Below are positions 8,238-16,075 of a DNA stretch of 64,000 bases, piece by piece. Origin of the DNA: Hyphomicrobiales bacterium (GTDB taxonomy: Bacteria > Pseudomonadota > Alphaproteobacteria > Rhizobiales > Xanthobacteraceae). The translations under genes and the position numbers were made by a program. The notes beneath the pieces were generated by a model that saw nothing but the letters and a program-made list of their open reading frames with translations, was not told where the DNA came from and did no database searches. Where the stretch lies: the NCBI GenBank assembly GCA_003135415.1, contig PLBP01000035.1, forward strand, positions 90,379 through 154,378, given 5' to 3'. The first letter of the stretch is position 1. Every line of letters begins with the position of its first letter.

Positions 8238-8513
8238 TTCCCCTCTCCCCTTGTGGGAGAGGGTGATCGCGAGCGCGCAGCCAATTTTGCGCAGGCTGCG
8301 TAAACTTGCCTACGCGTGAGCGATCGGGTGAGGGGTCCGCGAGCGGAGCGAGCGAAAAAAATCCAACGAAAAACAGTGCCCCCTCACCCGATTCTCGCTT
8401 GCTGACGCAAGCTCGAACCACCCTCTCCCAGCAGAAGTCGGATGTTTCCGACTTCTGCCATTTAAAGTTTGCCGAACTTGGGAACACCCAAGTTCGGCTG
8501 GGAGAGGGGAAGA
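8238..8513. repeat. Composite inverted repeat block (rhizobial palindromic element)
   Basis: This is the whole spacer between the membrane protein gene and the DAHP synthase gene. It is bounded by exact inverted ends, CTTCCCCTCTCCC at 8238-8250 and its complement at 8500-8512. Inner segments also mirror each other: GGGAGAGGGTG versus CACCCTCTCCC at about 8420, and CGGGTGAGGGG at about 8325 versus CCCCTCACCCG at about 8380. The right half contains two extra hairpins, listed separately. It looks like two copies of one element in opposite orientation. Stop codons flank both ends and no gene lies inside. Confidence 0.75.
8431..8498. repeat. Twin perfect hairpins inside the repeat block
   Basis: Two hairpins of identical geometry lie 12 bases apart. 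At 8431-8458 the arms GCAGAAGTCGGA and TCCGACTTCTGC close on a TGTT loop. At 8471-8498 the arms GCCGAACTTGGG and CCCAAGTTCGGC close on an AACA loop. Each has 12 perfect base pairs and a 4-base loop, and the two loops are reverse complements of each other, so they could pair. Neither is followed by a T-run in the plus direction. On the minus strand they lie downstream of the DAHP synthase stop and might stabilise or end that transcript, but no U-tract is present. Confidence 0.75.
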
Positions 8514-8517
8514 AGTG

Positions 8518-9903
8518 TCAGAGCCCGCTCGCCGCCGTGAGCAGGCGCGCGTGCCCGGCGCGTCCCTTCTTGAGGAGATCAGCGACGAGGAAAGCCATCT
8601 CGATCGCCTGCTCGGCGTTGAGCCGCGGGTCGCAGAAGGTGTGATAGCGATCCGATAGATCCGTCTCGCCGATCGCGCGCGCGCCGCCCATACACTCCGT
8701 GACGTTCTGGCCGGTCATCTCCAGGTGAATGCCGCCCGCATGCGTTCCCTCGGCGGCGTGAACGGCGAAGAACTCCTTCACCTCTTGCAGAATCTGCTCG
8801 AAGCGCCGGGTCTTGAAGCCGTTCGCGGTCACCGTATTGCCGTGCATCGGATCGCACGACCACACGACATGGCGCTTCTCCTTCTTTACCGCGCGGATGA
8901 GCGCCGGGAGCGACGCCTCGACCTTGCCCGCGCCGAAGCGGCAGATCAGCGTCATGCGCCCGGGCTCACGCTCGGGATCAAGAATATCGAGGAGCTTCAA
9001 GAGCCCATCGGCGGGGAGCGATGGCCCGCACTTGATCGCGATCGGGTTTTTGACGCCGCGGAGAAACTCGACATGGGCGTGATCGGGCTGACGCGTGCGG
9101 TCGCCGACCCAAACGAGATGGCCGGAGGTGTCATACCAATCGCCGCTGGTGGAATCGACGCGCGTCATCGCCTGCTCGTAGCCGAGCAACAGCGCCTCGT
9201 GGCTCGTGTAGAAATCGGTCGTCCGCATTTCCGGATGCGTCTTGGGATCGATGCCGCAGGCGCGCATGAAATCGAGCGCCTCGGTAATGCGCGCCGACAA
9301 TTCCTCGTAGCGGTGCGATTGCGGGCTGTCCTTGACGAAGCCGAGCATCCATTGATGCGCGTTCGAAAGGTTCGCGTAGCCGCCGGTCGAGAACGCGCGC
9401 AGCAAATTCAGCGTCGCCGCCGACTGGCGATATGCGTCAAGCTGTCGGCGCGGATCGGGCGTGCGGCCTTCCTGGGTGAAGGCGGTGTCGTTGACGATGT
9501 CGCCGCGATAGGCGGGAAGCTCCACGCCGTCCTGCTTCTCGGTCGGCGACGAGCGGGGCTTCGCGAACTGACCGGCGACGCGGCCGAGCTTCACCACCGG
9601 CAGGGCGCCGGCGAAGGTCATCACCACCGCCATTTGCAAGAAGACGCGGAAGAAATCGCGGATGTTGTTGGCGCTATGCTCGGCGAAGCTCTCGGCGCAA
9701 TCGCCGCCCTGCAACAGGAACGCTTCGCCTTTCGCCACATGCGCGAGCGTGCGCTTGAGCGCCCGCGCTTCGCCCGCGAAAACGAGCGGCGGGAAGGTCG
9801 AGAGTTGCTTCTCGACCTCGGCCAGGACTTTCTGATCGGAATATTCCGGCATCTGCACGATCGGTTTCGATCGCCAGCTATCCGGGGTCCAACGCGCGGC
9901 CAT
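8518..9903 (-). CDS. Class II 3-deoxy-7-phosphoheptulonate (DAHP) synthase
   Basis: The 461-residue enzyme condenses phosphoenolpyruvate and erythrose 4-phosphate, the first step of the shikimate pathway, in the cytosol. It is of the plant-like class II type: the N-terminus [21 protein letters not shown], then [56 protein letters not shown], the conserved [10 protein letters not shown] and TFCDPRLN with its metal-binding residues. The ATG at 9903 was chosen over a TTG six codons upstream because it has GGAG at suitable spacing. The gene stands alone. The symbol varies between genomes (aroF, aroG), so none is given. Confidence 0.93.
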   Translation of the reverse strand: MAARWTPDSWRSKPIVQMPEYSDQKVLAEVEKQLSTFPPLVFAGEARALKRTLAHVAKGEAFLLQGGDCAESFAEHSANNIRDFFRVFLQMAVVMTFAGALPVVKLGRVAGQFAKPRSSPTEKQDGVELPAYRGDIVNDTAFTQEGRTPDPRRQLDAYRQSAATLNLLRAFSTGGYANLSNAHQWMLGFVKDSPQSHRYEELSARITEALDFMRACGIDPKTHPEMRTTDFYTSHEALLLGYEQAMTRVDSTSGDWYDTSGHLVWVGDRTRQPDHAHVEFLRGVKNPIAIKCGPSLPADGLLKLLDILDPEREPGRMTLICRFGAGKVEASLPALIRAVKKEKRHVVWSCDPMHGNTVTANGFKTRRFEQILQEVKEFFAVHAAEGTHAGGIHLEMTGQNVTECMGGARAIGETDLSDRYHTFCDPRLNAEQAIEMAFLVADLLKKGRAGHARLLTAASGL

Positions 9904-9992
9904 TTCTTGCCCAGTCTCCAAAGGAGGCGGGGTTATACACTCAAGAAGTTACCGGATGCCAGTTGCCGCCTGATCGCGGGAAACGGCGATTT

Positions 9993-10769
9993 TTAAAGCC
10001 CGCTGAACCAGTTGTAGCCCTGATTTTCCCAATAGCCGCCGGGATAGTCGTTGGTGACGACCATCTCGATCACGTGCTTCGGATTCTTGAAGCCGAGCTT
10101 GGTGGGAACGCGGATTTTCATCGGGAAACCGTAGGAGCGGGGCAGGGTCTGGTCGGCGAATTTGAAGGTCATCTGCGTCTGCGGCTGCATTGCCGTCGGC
10201 ATGTCGAGCGAGCTCCAGTAGCCCTCGGCGCAGACGAAGTTGATGAATTTCGCGTTGGTGTCAGCGCCGACGCGCGCAAGAAAATCCGAAAGCCGCGCCC
10301 CGCTCCAGCTGCCGATCGCGCTCCAGCCTTCGACGCACACATGCCGCGTAATCTGCTTTTCCTGCGGCAGCGCGTAAAGCTCGGGGAGGGTCCAGGATTT
10401 TTTCTCCTGCACAAGCCCGCCGACTTTCAGCGCGTAGCTTTTGCCGTCGACATCGGGCGCGTCGTCCTCGGCGTAATAAGCATTAAAGGGAAACGGCCGG
10501 GTGATGGCGCTTTCGGGGAAGACCGGCGCGAGCCGGTTCGGGTTGAATAGAAGCGCTTGCGCACGATCGTTAAAGCGCGAGATCGCGCGGAGCGCATTCT
10601 CGGCCGAGGCGCCGTCGATCACGTCGCAGCCGGCGAGAAAGGCGACTGCGCCCAAACTCGCGCCGCCGCGGAGGAAAGCACGGCGCGGGGGGTCCGGCAG
10701 GAGTTGTGCTGCCTCTTTGATGAGATGTTTCGGATCGACGCCCGGAACTCCTTTTCGCTGGCGCGGCAT
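9993..10769 (-). CDS. Exported molybdopterin-dependent oxidoreductase (MsrP/YedY-like)
   Basis: This 258-residue protein belongs to the sulfite-oxidase-fold molybdoenzymes. The likely molybdenum ligand is C145 in TRHVCVEGWSAIGSWSG. Other fold motifs are LKVGGLVQ, FVCAEGYWSSLDMP and RVPTKLGFKNPKHV. The N-terminus carries a twin-arginine signal (RRAFLRGGASLGAVAFLAG, RR at 29-30) ending in C48, a lipobox. This suggests export in folded form and anchoring as a lipoprotein. The gene immediately upstream in the same direction encodes a cytochrome b of the kind that feeds electrons to such enzymes. MsrP proteins repair methionine sulfoxide in the periplasm, but the substrate here is not proven. The gap to the cytochrome gene is 9 bases. 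Confidence 0.85.
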   Translation of the reverse strand: MPRQRKGVPGVDPKHLIKEAAQLLPDPPRRAFLRGGASLGAVAFLAGCDVIDGASAENALRAISRFNDRAQALLFNPNRLAPVFPESAITRPFPFNAYYAEDDAPDVDGKSYALKVGGLVQEKKSWTLPELYALPQEKQITRHVCVEGWSAIGSWSGARLSDFLARVGADTNAKFINFVCAEGYWSSLDMPTAMQPQTQMTFKFADQTLPRSYGFPMKIRVPTKLGFKNPKHVIEMVVTNDYPGGYWENQGYNWFSGL

Positions 10770-10778
10770 GGCTTTCTC

Positions 10779-11414
10779 CTAGCGGCCTATGACCATCGCG
10801 CGCAGGCTTTTCGGCACGAGGATCGCGAGCACGACGTGGATCACGAGGAAAGCGGCGATCGCGCTCATGGCGAGGAAATGCACGATGCGCGCATTGTCGT
10901 AGCCGCCGAAGATCAAAGTGAGTTCCTGAAGCTGCACCGGCTTCCAGATCGAAAGCCCGGAGAGCACGATGACGATGGCCGCGAGAATGACGCCGAGATA
11001 AAGAATCCGCTGCACGGAATTGTAAACGGACAAGTCCTCGTGCGAGAGCCGGAACGTGAGCGCGGCCTTGATGTCGGCAATCACCTCGCGCGGGCGGATC
11101 GGCAGGAGCTTCCGCTTGAAGCGGCCGGTCGAAAGGCCGAGCACGAGATAGACGAAGCCGTTCGCCACCAGGAGCCACATCGCGGCGAAGTGCCACATGA
11201 TACCGCCGGCGAGCCAACCGCCGATGGTGGCCTGCTCGGGAAACTCGAAATTGAAAATCGGCGAGGCGTTGTAGATCTGCCAGCCCGAGCCGATCATGAC
11301 GATCATGGCGAGCGCATTAATCCAGTGGGTAACTCGCACCCATAACGGATGGATGACCCGGCCATCGGGGTGCTTAGCTTGCGAGCTTGACGCTACGGCT
11401 GCGCTGGTCGCCAT
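10779..11414 (-). CDS. Cytochrome b (b561-type) membrane partner of the molybdoenzyme
   Basis: The product has 211 residues and four hydrophobic helices. Histidines suited to haem b ligation lie in VTHWINALAMIVMIGSGW (H30), GIMWHFAAMWLLVANGFVY, and the last helix pair (IVHFLAMSAIAAFLVIHVVLAI). It resembles the thiosulfate reductase/NiFe-hydrogenase-type b561 cytochromes. It would take electrons from the quinol pool and pass them to the exported molybdoenzyme encoded 9 bases downstream; the pair is clearly one operon. The ATG at 11414 has GGGGAGG a few bases upstream. The operon diverges from the hydrolase gene. Confidence 0.87.
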   Translation of the reverse strand: MATSAAVASSSQAKHPDGRVIHPLWVRVTHWINALAMIVMIGSGWQIYNASPIFNFEFPEQATIGGWLAGGIMWHFAAMWLLVANGFVYLVLGLSTGRFKRKLLPIRPREVIADIKAALTFRLSHEDLSVYNSVQRILYLGVILAAIVIVLSGLSIWKPVQLQELTLIFGGYDNARIVHFLAMSAIAAFLVIHVVLAILVPKSLRAMVIGR

Positions 11415-11556
11415 CCCTCCCCATAGCAGAAACAGGCGCGGGTGGCAGATCAGTTTCGCGTGACGAAAGCGTGATCGCCCGAAGTCGCGTTGCGAGCGAA
11501 GAAATTTTGCGCCTATGGATGGCCGCTATGATGATCCTGGGATCGATGGAGCGGAT

Positions 11557-12420
11557 ATGAGCGACCGCAGCGCGGAATCTGATTTTCGCTTTGCCGCCAC
11601 CGACGGCTATTCGCTTGGAGCGACCTTACGCCGTCCCGCCGCCGGGCAGTCGAAAGGATTCGTTCTGATCGCTTCCGCCACCGCCACGTCACGGCACTAT
11701 TACGGCAGGTTCGCGAGCTACCTAGCCGGGCGCGGCTTCAGCGTGATGACCTTCGACTATCGCGGCATCGGCGACTCGAGGCCACCGTCGCTCCGTGGCT
11801 TCGAGTGCCGCATGCGCGACTGGGCGGCGCTCGATATTAGCGCCGCCGTCGATTTCGCCGCGCGCGAGGCGGGGGCGCCGCTTCTCTATGTCGGCCATTC
11901 CTTCGGTGGACAGGCGCTCGGGCTCTTGCCGAACAACCAGAAGGTCGCACGCGCACTTTTTATCGCAGCGCAGGTCGGCTACTGGCGATTGTTTCCGCCA
12001 CCGGAAAATTGGCGCGTCTGGTTCATGCTGAATGTCGCGGGACCTCTGGTGGCGCAACTATTCGGCTACGTGCCGGGGCGCATTGGCATCGGCGAGGATT
12101 TGCCGAAGGGCGTATTTCTTGAATGGGCAAGCTGGTGCATGAAGCCGAATTACCTCTTCGACGACGAGACGTTGGATGCGCGCAAGTATTTTCCGAACTA
12201 TCGCGGCGCCTTGCGCGGCATCGGAATGGCGGACGATTCCTGGGCGCCGCCGATCGCGATCGAGAAATTATTGGCGGGCTACACCGGCACCCAGCCCGAG
12301 CACGTCACGATCGCGGCCGCCGATATCGGCGAGACGAAAATCGGCCATTTCGGTTATTTCCGCCAGCAAGCGGGCGAGAAGCTGTGGCCCGCCGCCGCCG
12401 ATTGGCTCGGCAAAAGCTGA
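11557..12420 (+). CDS. Alpha/beta fold hydrolase
   Basis: The 287-residue protein has a serine hydrolase core. The strand and turn VMTFDYRGIGDSRPPS is followed by the nucleophile elbow LYVGHSFGGQALG (GHSFG, Ser near residue 123). The likely catalytic His is in KIGHFGYFR close to the C-terminus. The start ATG 11557 follows GGAGCGGAT at good spacing; an ATG 14 codons upstream lacks such a site. No signal peptide is seen, so it should be cytosolic. It resembles uncharacterised proteobacterial esterase-like proteins; the substrate cannot be inferred. It converges on gor, 7 bases apart. Confidence 0.8.
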   Translation: MSDRSAESDFRFAATDGYSLGATLRRPAAGQSKGFVLIASATATSRHYYGRFASYLAGRGFSVMTFDYRGIGDSRPPSLRGFECRMRDWAALDISAAVDFAAREAGAPLLYVGHSFGGQALGLLPNNQKVARALFIAAQVGYWRLFPPPENWRVWFMLNVAGPLVAQLFGYVPGRIGIGEDLPKGVFLEWASWCMKPNYLFDDETLDARKYFPNYRGALRGIGMADDSWAPPIAIEKLLAGYTGTQPEHVTIAAADIGETKIGHFGYFRQQAGEKLWPAAADWLGKS

Positions 12421-12427
12421 AGTCGCT

Positions 12428-13783
12428 TTACTTTTTATTGTGAAGCGTGACGAGTTCCTCGGCCGCAGTCGGATGCAGCGCGACGGTGGCGTCGAAGTCG
12501 GATTTCTTCGCGCCCATCTTCACCGCGATCGCCGCGAGCTGCGCCATCTCGGCCGCCGCCTCGCCGACGATATGCACCCCGAGCACGCGCTCGCTGGCAC
12601 GATCGACGACGAGCTTCATCAGCATCGAGGTCGCGCGGCCCGAGAGCGTCGCCTTCATCGGCCGGAATTGCTCGCGATAGATATCGAGCGCGAAACCTTT
12701 TTCCCTCGCCTTCATCTCGGAGAGACCGACGACGCCGATTTCGGGTTCGGAAAAAACCGCGCTCGGAACGTTGTCGTGATCGGCCTTATGCGGCTTGTTG
12801 CCGAATACGGTATCGGCGAAGGCATGGCCCTCGCGGATCGCGACCGGCGTCAGCGCCAGCCGGTTGGTGACGTCGCCGATCGCATAAATCGACGGCACGC
12901 TCGATTGCGAATATTCATCGACCGCGACGGCACCGCCCGCGTTCGATTTCACGCCGACCTCTTCGAGGCCCATGTTCTTGGTGTTGGGCACGCGGCCGAT
13001 CGCGGACATTACTTGATCGGCGGGATGACATTCGCCGTTCGTGAGGGTCGCCTGCAACGAATGTCCCTTCTTTTCGATCGAGGCGACGGTCTGGCCGAGG
13101 ATGACCTTGAGGCCGCGCCCGACCATCTCCGAGCGCAAATGCCGGCGGACGTCATCGTCGAAGCCGCGCAGGATCTCGTCGCCGCGATGAACGAGCGTCA
13201 CGTCGGCGCCGAGGCCGTGAAACAGGCAGGCGAATTCCACCGCGATGTAGCCGCCGCCCTGGATCACGATCCGCCGCGGCAACTCCTTGAGTTGAAACGC
13301 CTCGTTCGAGGTGATCGCATGTTCGGCGCCGGGAATTTGCGGCAGCACCGGATGGGCGCCGTTCGCGAGCAGGATCGTCTCGGCGCGCACACGCGCGCCG
13401 CTTTTCAGGAGCCGGATCGTGTGCGCGTCCTCGACGATCGCGCGCGTCTCCGCGATCTCGACCGAGAGGCGCGCGAGATTGGCGCGATAGGCCGCCTCCA
13501 GCCGCGCGATTTCCTTGTCCTTGTTCGCGATCAAGGTCGGCCAATCGAACTTGGCACCGGAAACCGTCCAGCCGAAACCGGCGGCATCCTCGAACTCGCC
13601 CGAGAAGCGGCTGGCGTAAACCAACAGCTTCTTCGGAACGCAGCCGCGGATCACGCAGGTGCCACCGACGCGGTATTCCTCGGCGATCATGACGCGCGCG
13701 CCGTGCCCAGCTGCGACGCGCGAGGCGCGCACGCCGCCGGAGCCCGCACCGATCACGAACAGATCGACGTCGTATTCGGCCAT
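12428..13783 (-). CDS. gor: Glutathione-disulfide reductase
   Basis: This FAD flavoenzyme of 451 residues reduces glutathione disulfide with NADPH. FAD-binding GAGSGG is at residues 12-17. The redox pair is C43 and C48 in GGTCVIRGCVPKK, the form typical of glutathione reductase. The NADPH site is GGGYIAVEFA, followed by the second FAD motif YAIGDVTNRLALTPVA. LHPTAAEELVTL near the end supplies the catalytic His-Glu. It lies downstream of rpiA and the DUF2059 gene on the same strand, an order also known from Bradyrhizobium, and is probably co-transcribed with them. The gap to the DUF2059 stop is 57 bases. Confidence 0.95.
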   Translation of the reverse strand: MAEYDVDLFVIGAGSGGVRASRVAAGHGARVMIAEEYRVGGTCVIRGCVPKKLLVYASRFSGEFEDAAGFGWTVSGAKFDWPTLIANKDKEIARLEAAYRANLARLSVEIAETRAIVEDAHTIRLLKSGARVRAETILLANGAHPVLPQIPGAEHAITSNEAFQLKELPRRIVIQGGGYIAVEFACLFHGLGADVTLVHRGDEILRGFDDDVRRHLRSEMVGRGLKVILGQTVASIEKKGHSLQATLTNGECHPADQVMSAIGRVPNTKNMGLEEVGVKSNAGGAVAVDEYSQSSVPSIYAIGDVTNRLALTPVAIREGHAFADTVFGNKPHKADHDNVPSAVFSEPEIGVVGLSEMKAREKGFALDIYREQFRPMKATLSGRATSMLMKLVVDRASERVLGVHIVGEAAAEMAQLAAIAVKMGAKKSDFDATVALHPTAAEELVTLHNKK

Positions 13784-13840
13784 TGTCTATCGCCCGGACG
13801 CAAGTCCGGCTATAGCCGACTTGCGCAATCAATAGTGTGG

Positions 13841-14371
13841 TCAGATCGTGTAGCCGCGCTTCTTCATCTCCGCGCGCACCGCGGCGATGAATTCGTCCGA
13901 GACCTTCGCGCCCCATTCGCGCGTGCGCCCGAAGCTTTCCTCGAGCACGGCCGGGAGCTCAGTGACGAGCTTCTTGCCCGTCGGCGAGCGGTAAAACGTG
14001 ACGAGTTCTTGCAGCTCCGCCTCGGTGAAATGACTGGCATAAGCCTGCGCCATGATCGCGACGAGCTCAGGCTGACGCTTTTCGAAATCGCCGCGGATCG
14101 CGGTGATCGCCTCGACGAGCGGCTTCTGCAGATCGGGGTTTTGCTGCAGGAACGAACCGTAGGCCTGCTGCATGATGGAGGGAATGATCCCGTCGAAAGC
14201 GCGCGCGGCCTTCGAGGCATCGATGATATCGCGCGCGAGCTGCAGCTGCCCGGCGGAAGGCGGCGGGCCTTTCGGGGCCGGCTGCTGGGCGCCGGCGCCG
14301 GTCGCAAGCATTCCCAAGGCAATGGTCAGCGCACCGGCGCGAAGCGCGCGGGCAATGGTGGGGCGGTTCAT
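13841..14371 (-). CDS. DUF2059 domain-containing exported protein
   Basis: The 176-residue product starts at an ATG with GGAG six bases upstream. A signal peptide (MNRPTIARALRAGALTIALG ... GAGAQ) leads into a Pro-rich linker and an all-helical DUF2059 domain. Visible motifs are IIPSIMQQAYGSFLQQNP, LVAIMAQAYASHFTEAEL and the conserved LVTFYRSPTGKKLVTELP. It should be periplasmic. The family has no agreed function. It sits between rpiA (25 bases upstream) and gor, in an order that appears conserved in related rhizobia, which suggests shared transcription rather than shared chemistry. Confidence 0.85.
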   Translation of the reverse strand: MNRPTIARALRAGALTIALGMLATGAGAQQPAPKGPPPSAGQLQLARDIIDASKAARAFDGIIPSIMQQAYGSFLQQNPDLQKPLVEAITAIRGDFEKRQPELVAIMAQAYASHFTEAELQELVTFYRSPTGKKLVTELPAVLEESFGRTREWGAKVSDEFIAAVRAEMKKRGYTI

Positions 14372-14396
14372 CTCGATCTCCTTTGCAAGACTGATT

Positions 14397-15080
14397 TTAG
14401 GACCGCTCGATGACACGAACGCCCTTGCTGCCAGCGAGGACCGCCCGACGAGCCAGCCCAATGAATAGGCCGTGTTCGACAACGCCGGGAATCCTGGAAA
14501 GACCCTGCGCGAGCTTGCGCGCATCGGGGATCGATCCAAGTCCGGCGTCGAGAATGAGGTGTCCCTGATCCGTGACGAAAACATGGCCGTCCGGCTTGTG
14601 CCTTAGCCGGATAGGCCCGGGGCAGCCCGACTCCAATACCACCGCCGCGATCGCCTTTTTAGTGGCGCCGAGGCCGAAATCAACAACTTCGATCGGAAGC
14701 GGAAAACGGCCAAGCCGGCTCACCTGTTTACCTTCGTCCGCGATCACGACCATGTCGCGCGAGGCCGCGGCCACGATCTTCTCGCGCAACAGCGCCCCGC
14801 CCCCGCCCTTGATCAGGTTGAGTTCTCGATCGATCTCGTCGGCACCATCGATGGTCAAATCGAGCTCGGGCTCGTCATCGAGCGTCGTGAGCGGCACGCC
14901 GAGGCGTTCGGCCTGGGCCCGCGTCGCTTCCGAGGTCGGCACGCCGACGACATCGAGGCCTTGCTTCACCCGCTCGGCGAGGAGATCGACGAAGTGGGCG
15001 GCTGTCGAACCGGTACCGAGGCCGAGACGCATGCCCGGGCGCACGAAATCGAGCGCGCGGCGCGCGGCTTCGCGTTTCAT
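14397..15080 (-). CDS. rpiA: Ribose-5-phosphate isomerase A
   Basis: This 227-residue enzyme interconverts ribose 5-phosphate and ribulose 5-phosphate in the pentose phosphate pathway. The diagnostic motifs are [15 protein letters not shown] near residue 20, [13 protein letters not shown], the catalytic loop [11 protein letters not shown] and [29 protein letters not shown] and [14 protein letters not shown] complete the fold. The start at ATG 15080 ([13 protein letters not shown]) matches the family length; ATG 15143 would add 21 residues and cannot be excluded, as neither has a strong ribosome site. First gene of the rpiA - DUF2059 - gor group and divergent from gph, so both may share a control region. 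Confidence 0.93.
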   Translation of the reverse strand: MKREAARRALDFVRPGMRLGLGTGSTAAHFVDLLAERVKQGLDVVGVPTSEATRAQAERLGVPLTTLDDEPELDLTIDGADEIDRELNLIKGGGGALLREKIVAAASRDMVVIADEGKQVSRLGRFPLPIEVVDFGLGATKKAIAAVVLESGCPGPIRLRHKPDGHVFVTDQGHLILDAGLGSIPDARKLAQGLSRIPGVVEHGLFIGLARRAVLAGSKGVRVIERS

Positions 15081-15249
15081 GGCCTCAAGGTTGTCGCTCG
15101 CGGCGGCCTGCGGCACTGTGCGTGTCCGTAAATCCAGCGGCATAAAATGCGGCGCGGTCCTAGCACGCGGCCTGAGGCTCTGCCAGCACCGGAGGTAAAG
15201 CTGCGGCCCAGTGGACTTTCGTCCGGTTCGATTGTAGGCGGAGGGCGAG

Positions 15250-15942
15250 ATGACGGCTCGTCCGACCATCGCCTTCGACCTCGATGGCACCCTCGTCGAT
15301 ACCGCGCCCGATCTCGTCGCCACGTTGAACCTCGTTCTCCAGGAAGCGGGGCTCGATCAGGTTCCCTACGATGAGGCGCGCAATCTGGTGGGGGGTGGCG
15401 CGCGCGCGTTGATCGAGCGCGGACTTGCCTTCGAGCACGAAAGACTTCCCGCGGCCAAAGTGGACGGACTATTGGCGCGCTTCCTCGTTCATTATGAAGC
15501 GCACCTCGCCGATCGCTCGCGCGCCTTTCCCGATGTTGGGGCCGTGCTCGACGTGCTTGCGGCAAAGGGCGCGCTCCTGATCGTATGCACGAACAAGCTC
15601 GAGCGCTTTTCGGTGAAGCTCCTGCAAGCACTCGGGCTCGCCGATCGCTTCGCGCTCATCGCCGGCGCCGACACGTTCGAAGTGCGGAAGCCCGACCCGG
15701 GTCACCTGCTCGGCGCGGTCGCCCGCGCCGGCGGCCGCTCCACCGCCGCACTGATGGTCGGCGATTCCGAGACCGACGTGCTCACGGCCCGGCGGGCCAA
15801 GGTGCCGGTGGTGGCGGTGAGTTGGGGGTATTCGCGAACCCCCGCAGCCGAACTCGGTGCCGACCGGCTGATCGAGCGAATGAACGACCTGCCGCAGGCC
15901 GTCGAGGAGCTCCTCGATCTCGCGGCAAACGCCAGGAAATAG
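15250..15942 (+). CDS. gph: Phosphoglycolate phosphatase (HAD superfamily)
   Basis: The 230-residue HAD hydrolase has motif [17 protein letters not shown] (nucleophile Asp), motif II IVCTNK, motif III Lys in [10 protein letters not shown] and motif [15 protein letters not shown]. The cap domain sits between motifs I and II, as in subfamily I enzymes. It would dephosphorylate 2-phosphoglycolate formed by DNA repair or oxygenase side reactions. It diverges from rpiA with about 170 bases between. HAD specificity is hard to read from sequence, but length and motif spacing fit Gph well. Confidence 0.88.
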   Translation: MTARPTIAFDLDGTLVDTAPDLVATLNLVLQEAGLDQVPYDEARNLVGGGARALIERGLAFEHERLPAAKVDGLLARFLVHYEAHLADRSRAFPDVGAVLDVLAAKGALLIVCTNKLERFSVKLLQALGLADRFALIAGADTFEVRKPDPGHLLGAVARAGGRSTAALMVGDSETDVLTARRAKVPVVAVSWGYSRTPAAELGADRLIERMNDLPQAVEELLDLAANARK

Positions 15943-15968
15943 CTTCGCGCCGACCGCAGGGCGCTACA

Positions 15969-15984
15969 TTAGCCCCTCGTTAAC
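15969..15984 (+). promoter_or_regulatory. Candidate CtrA-binding site upstream of the chemoreceptor gene
   Basis: The sequence is TTAG, seven bases (CCCCTCG), then TTAAC. The alphaproteobacterial cell-cycle regulator CtrA prefers TTAA-N7-TTAAC, so this differs by one base. It lies 92 bases upstream of the chemoreceptor ATG, a suitable position. Chemotaxis and motility genes are common CtrA targets in this class. Confidence 0.45.
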
Positions 15985-16075
15985 CATGCTCCGGCAACAG
16001 TCGGCGAGAAGGACCGCGAATAAAGACGCCGCCCGCCGGCGTCCTCGCCTGTCTCTCCGCAGGACGCCCCGCCGA

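Noticed and set aside
12176..14413. A 745-codon open frame on the plus strand
   Set aside because: It is antisense to gor and the DUF2059 gene, which both have clear family motifs. The product has no recognisable domain.
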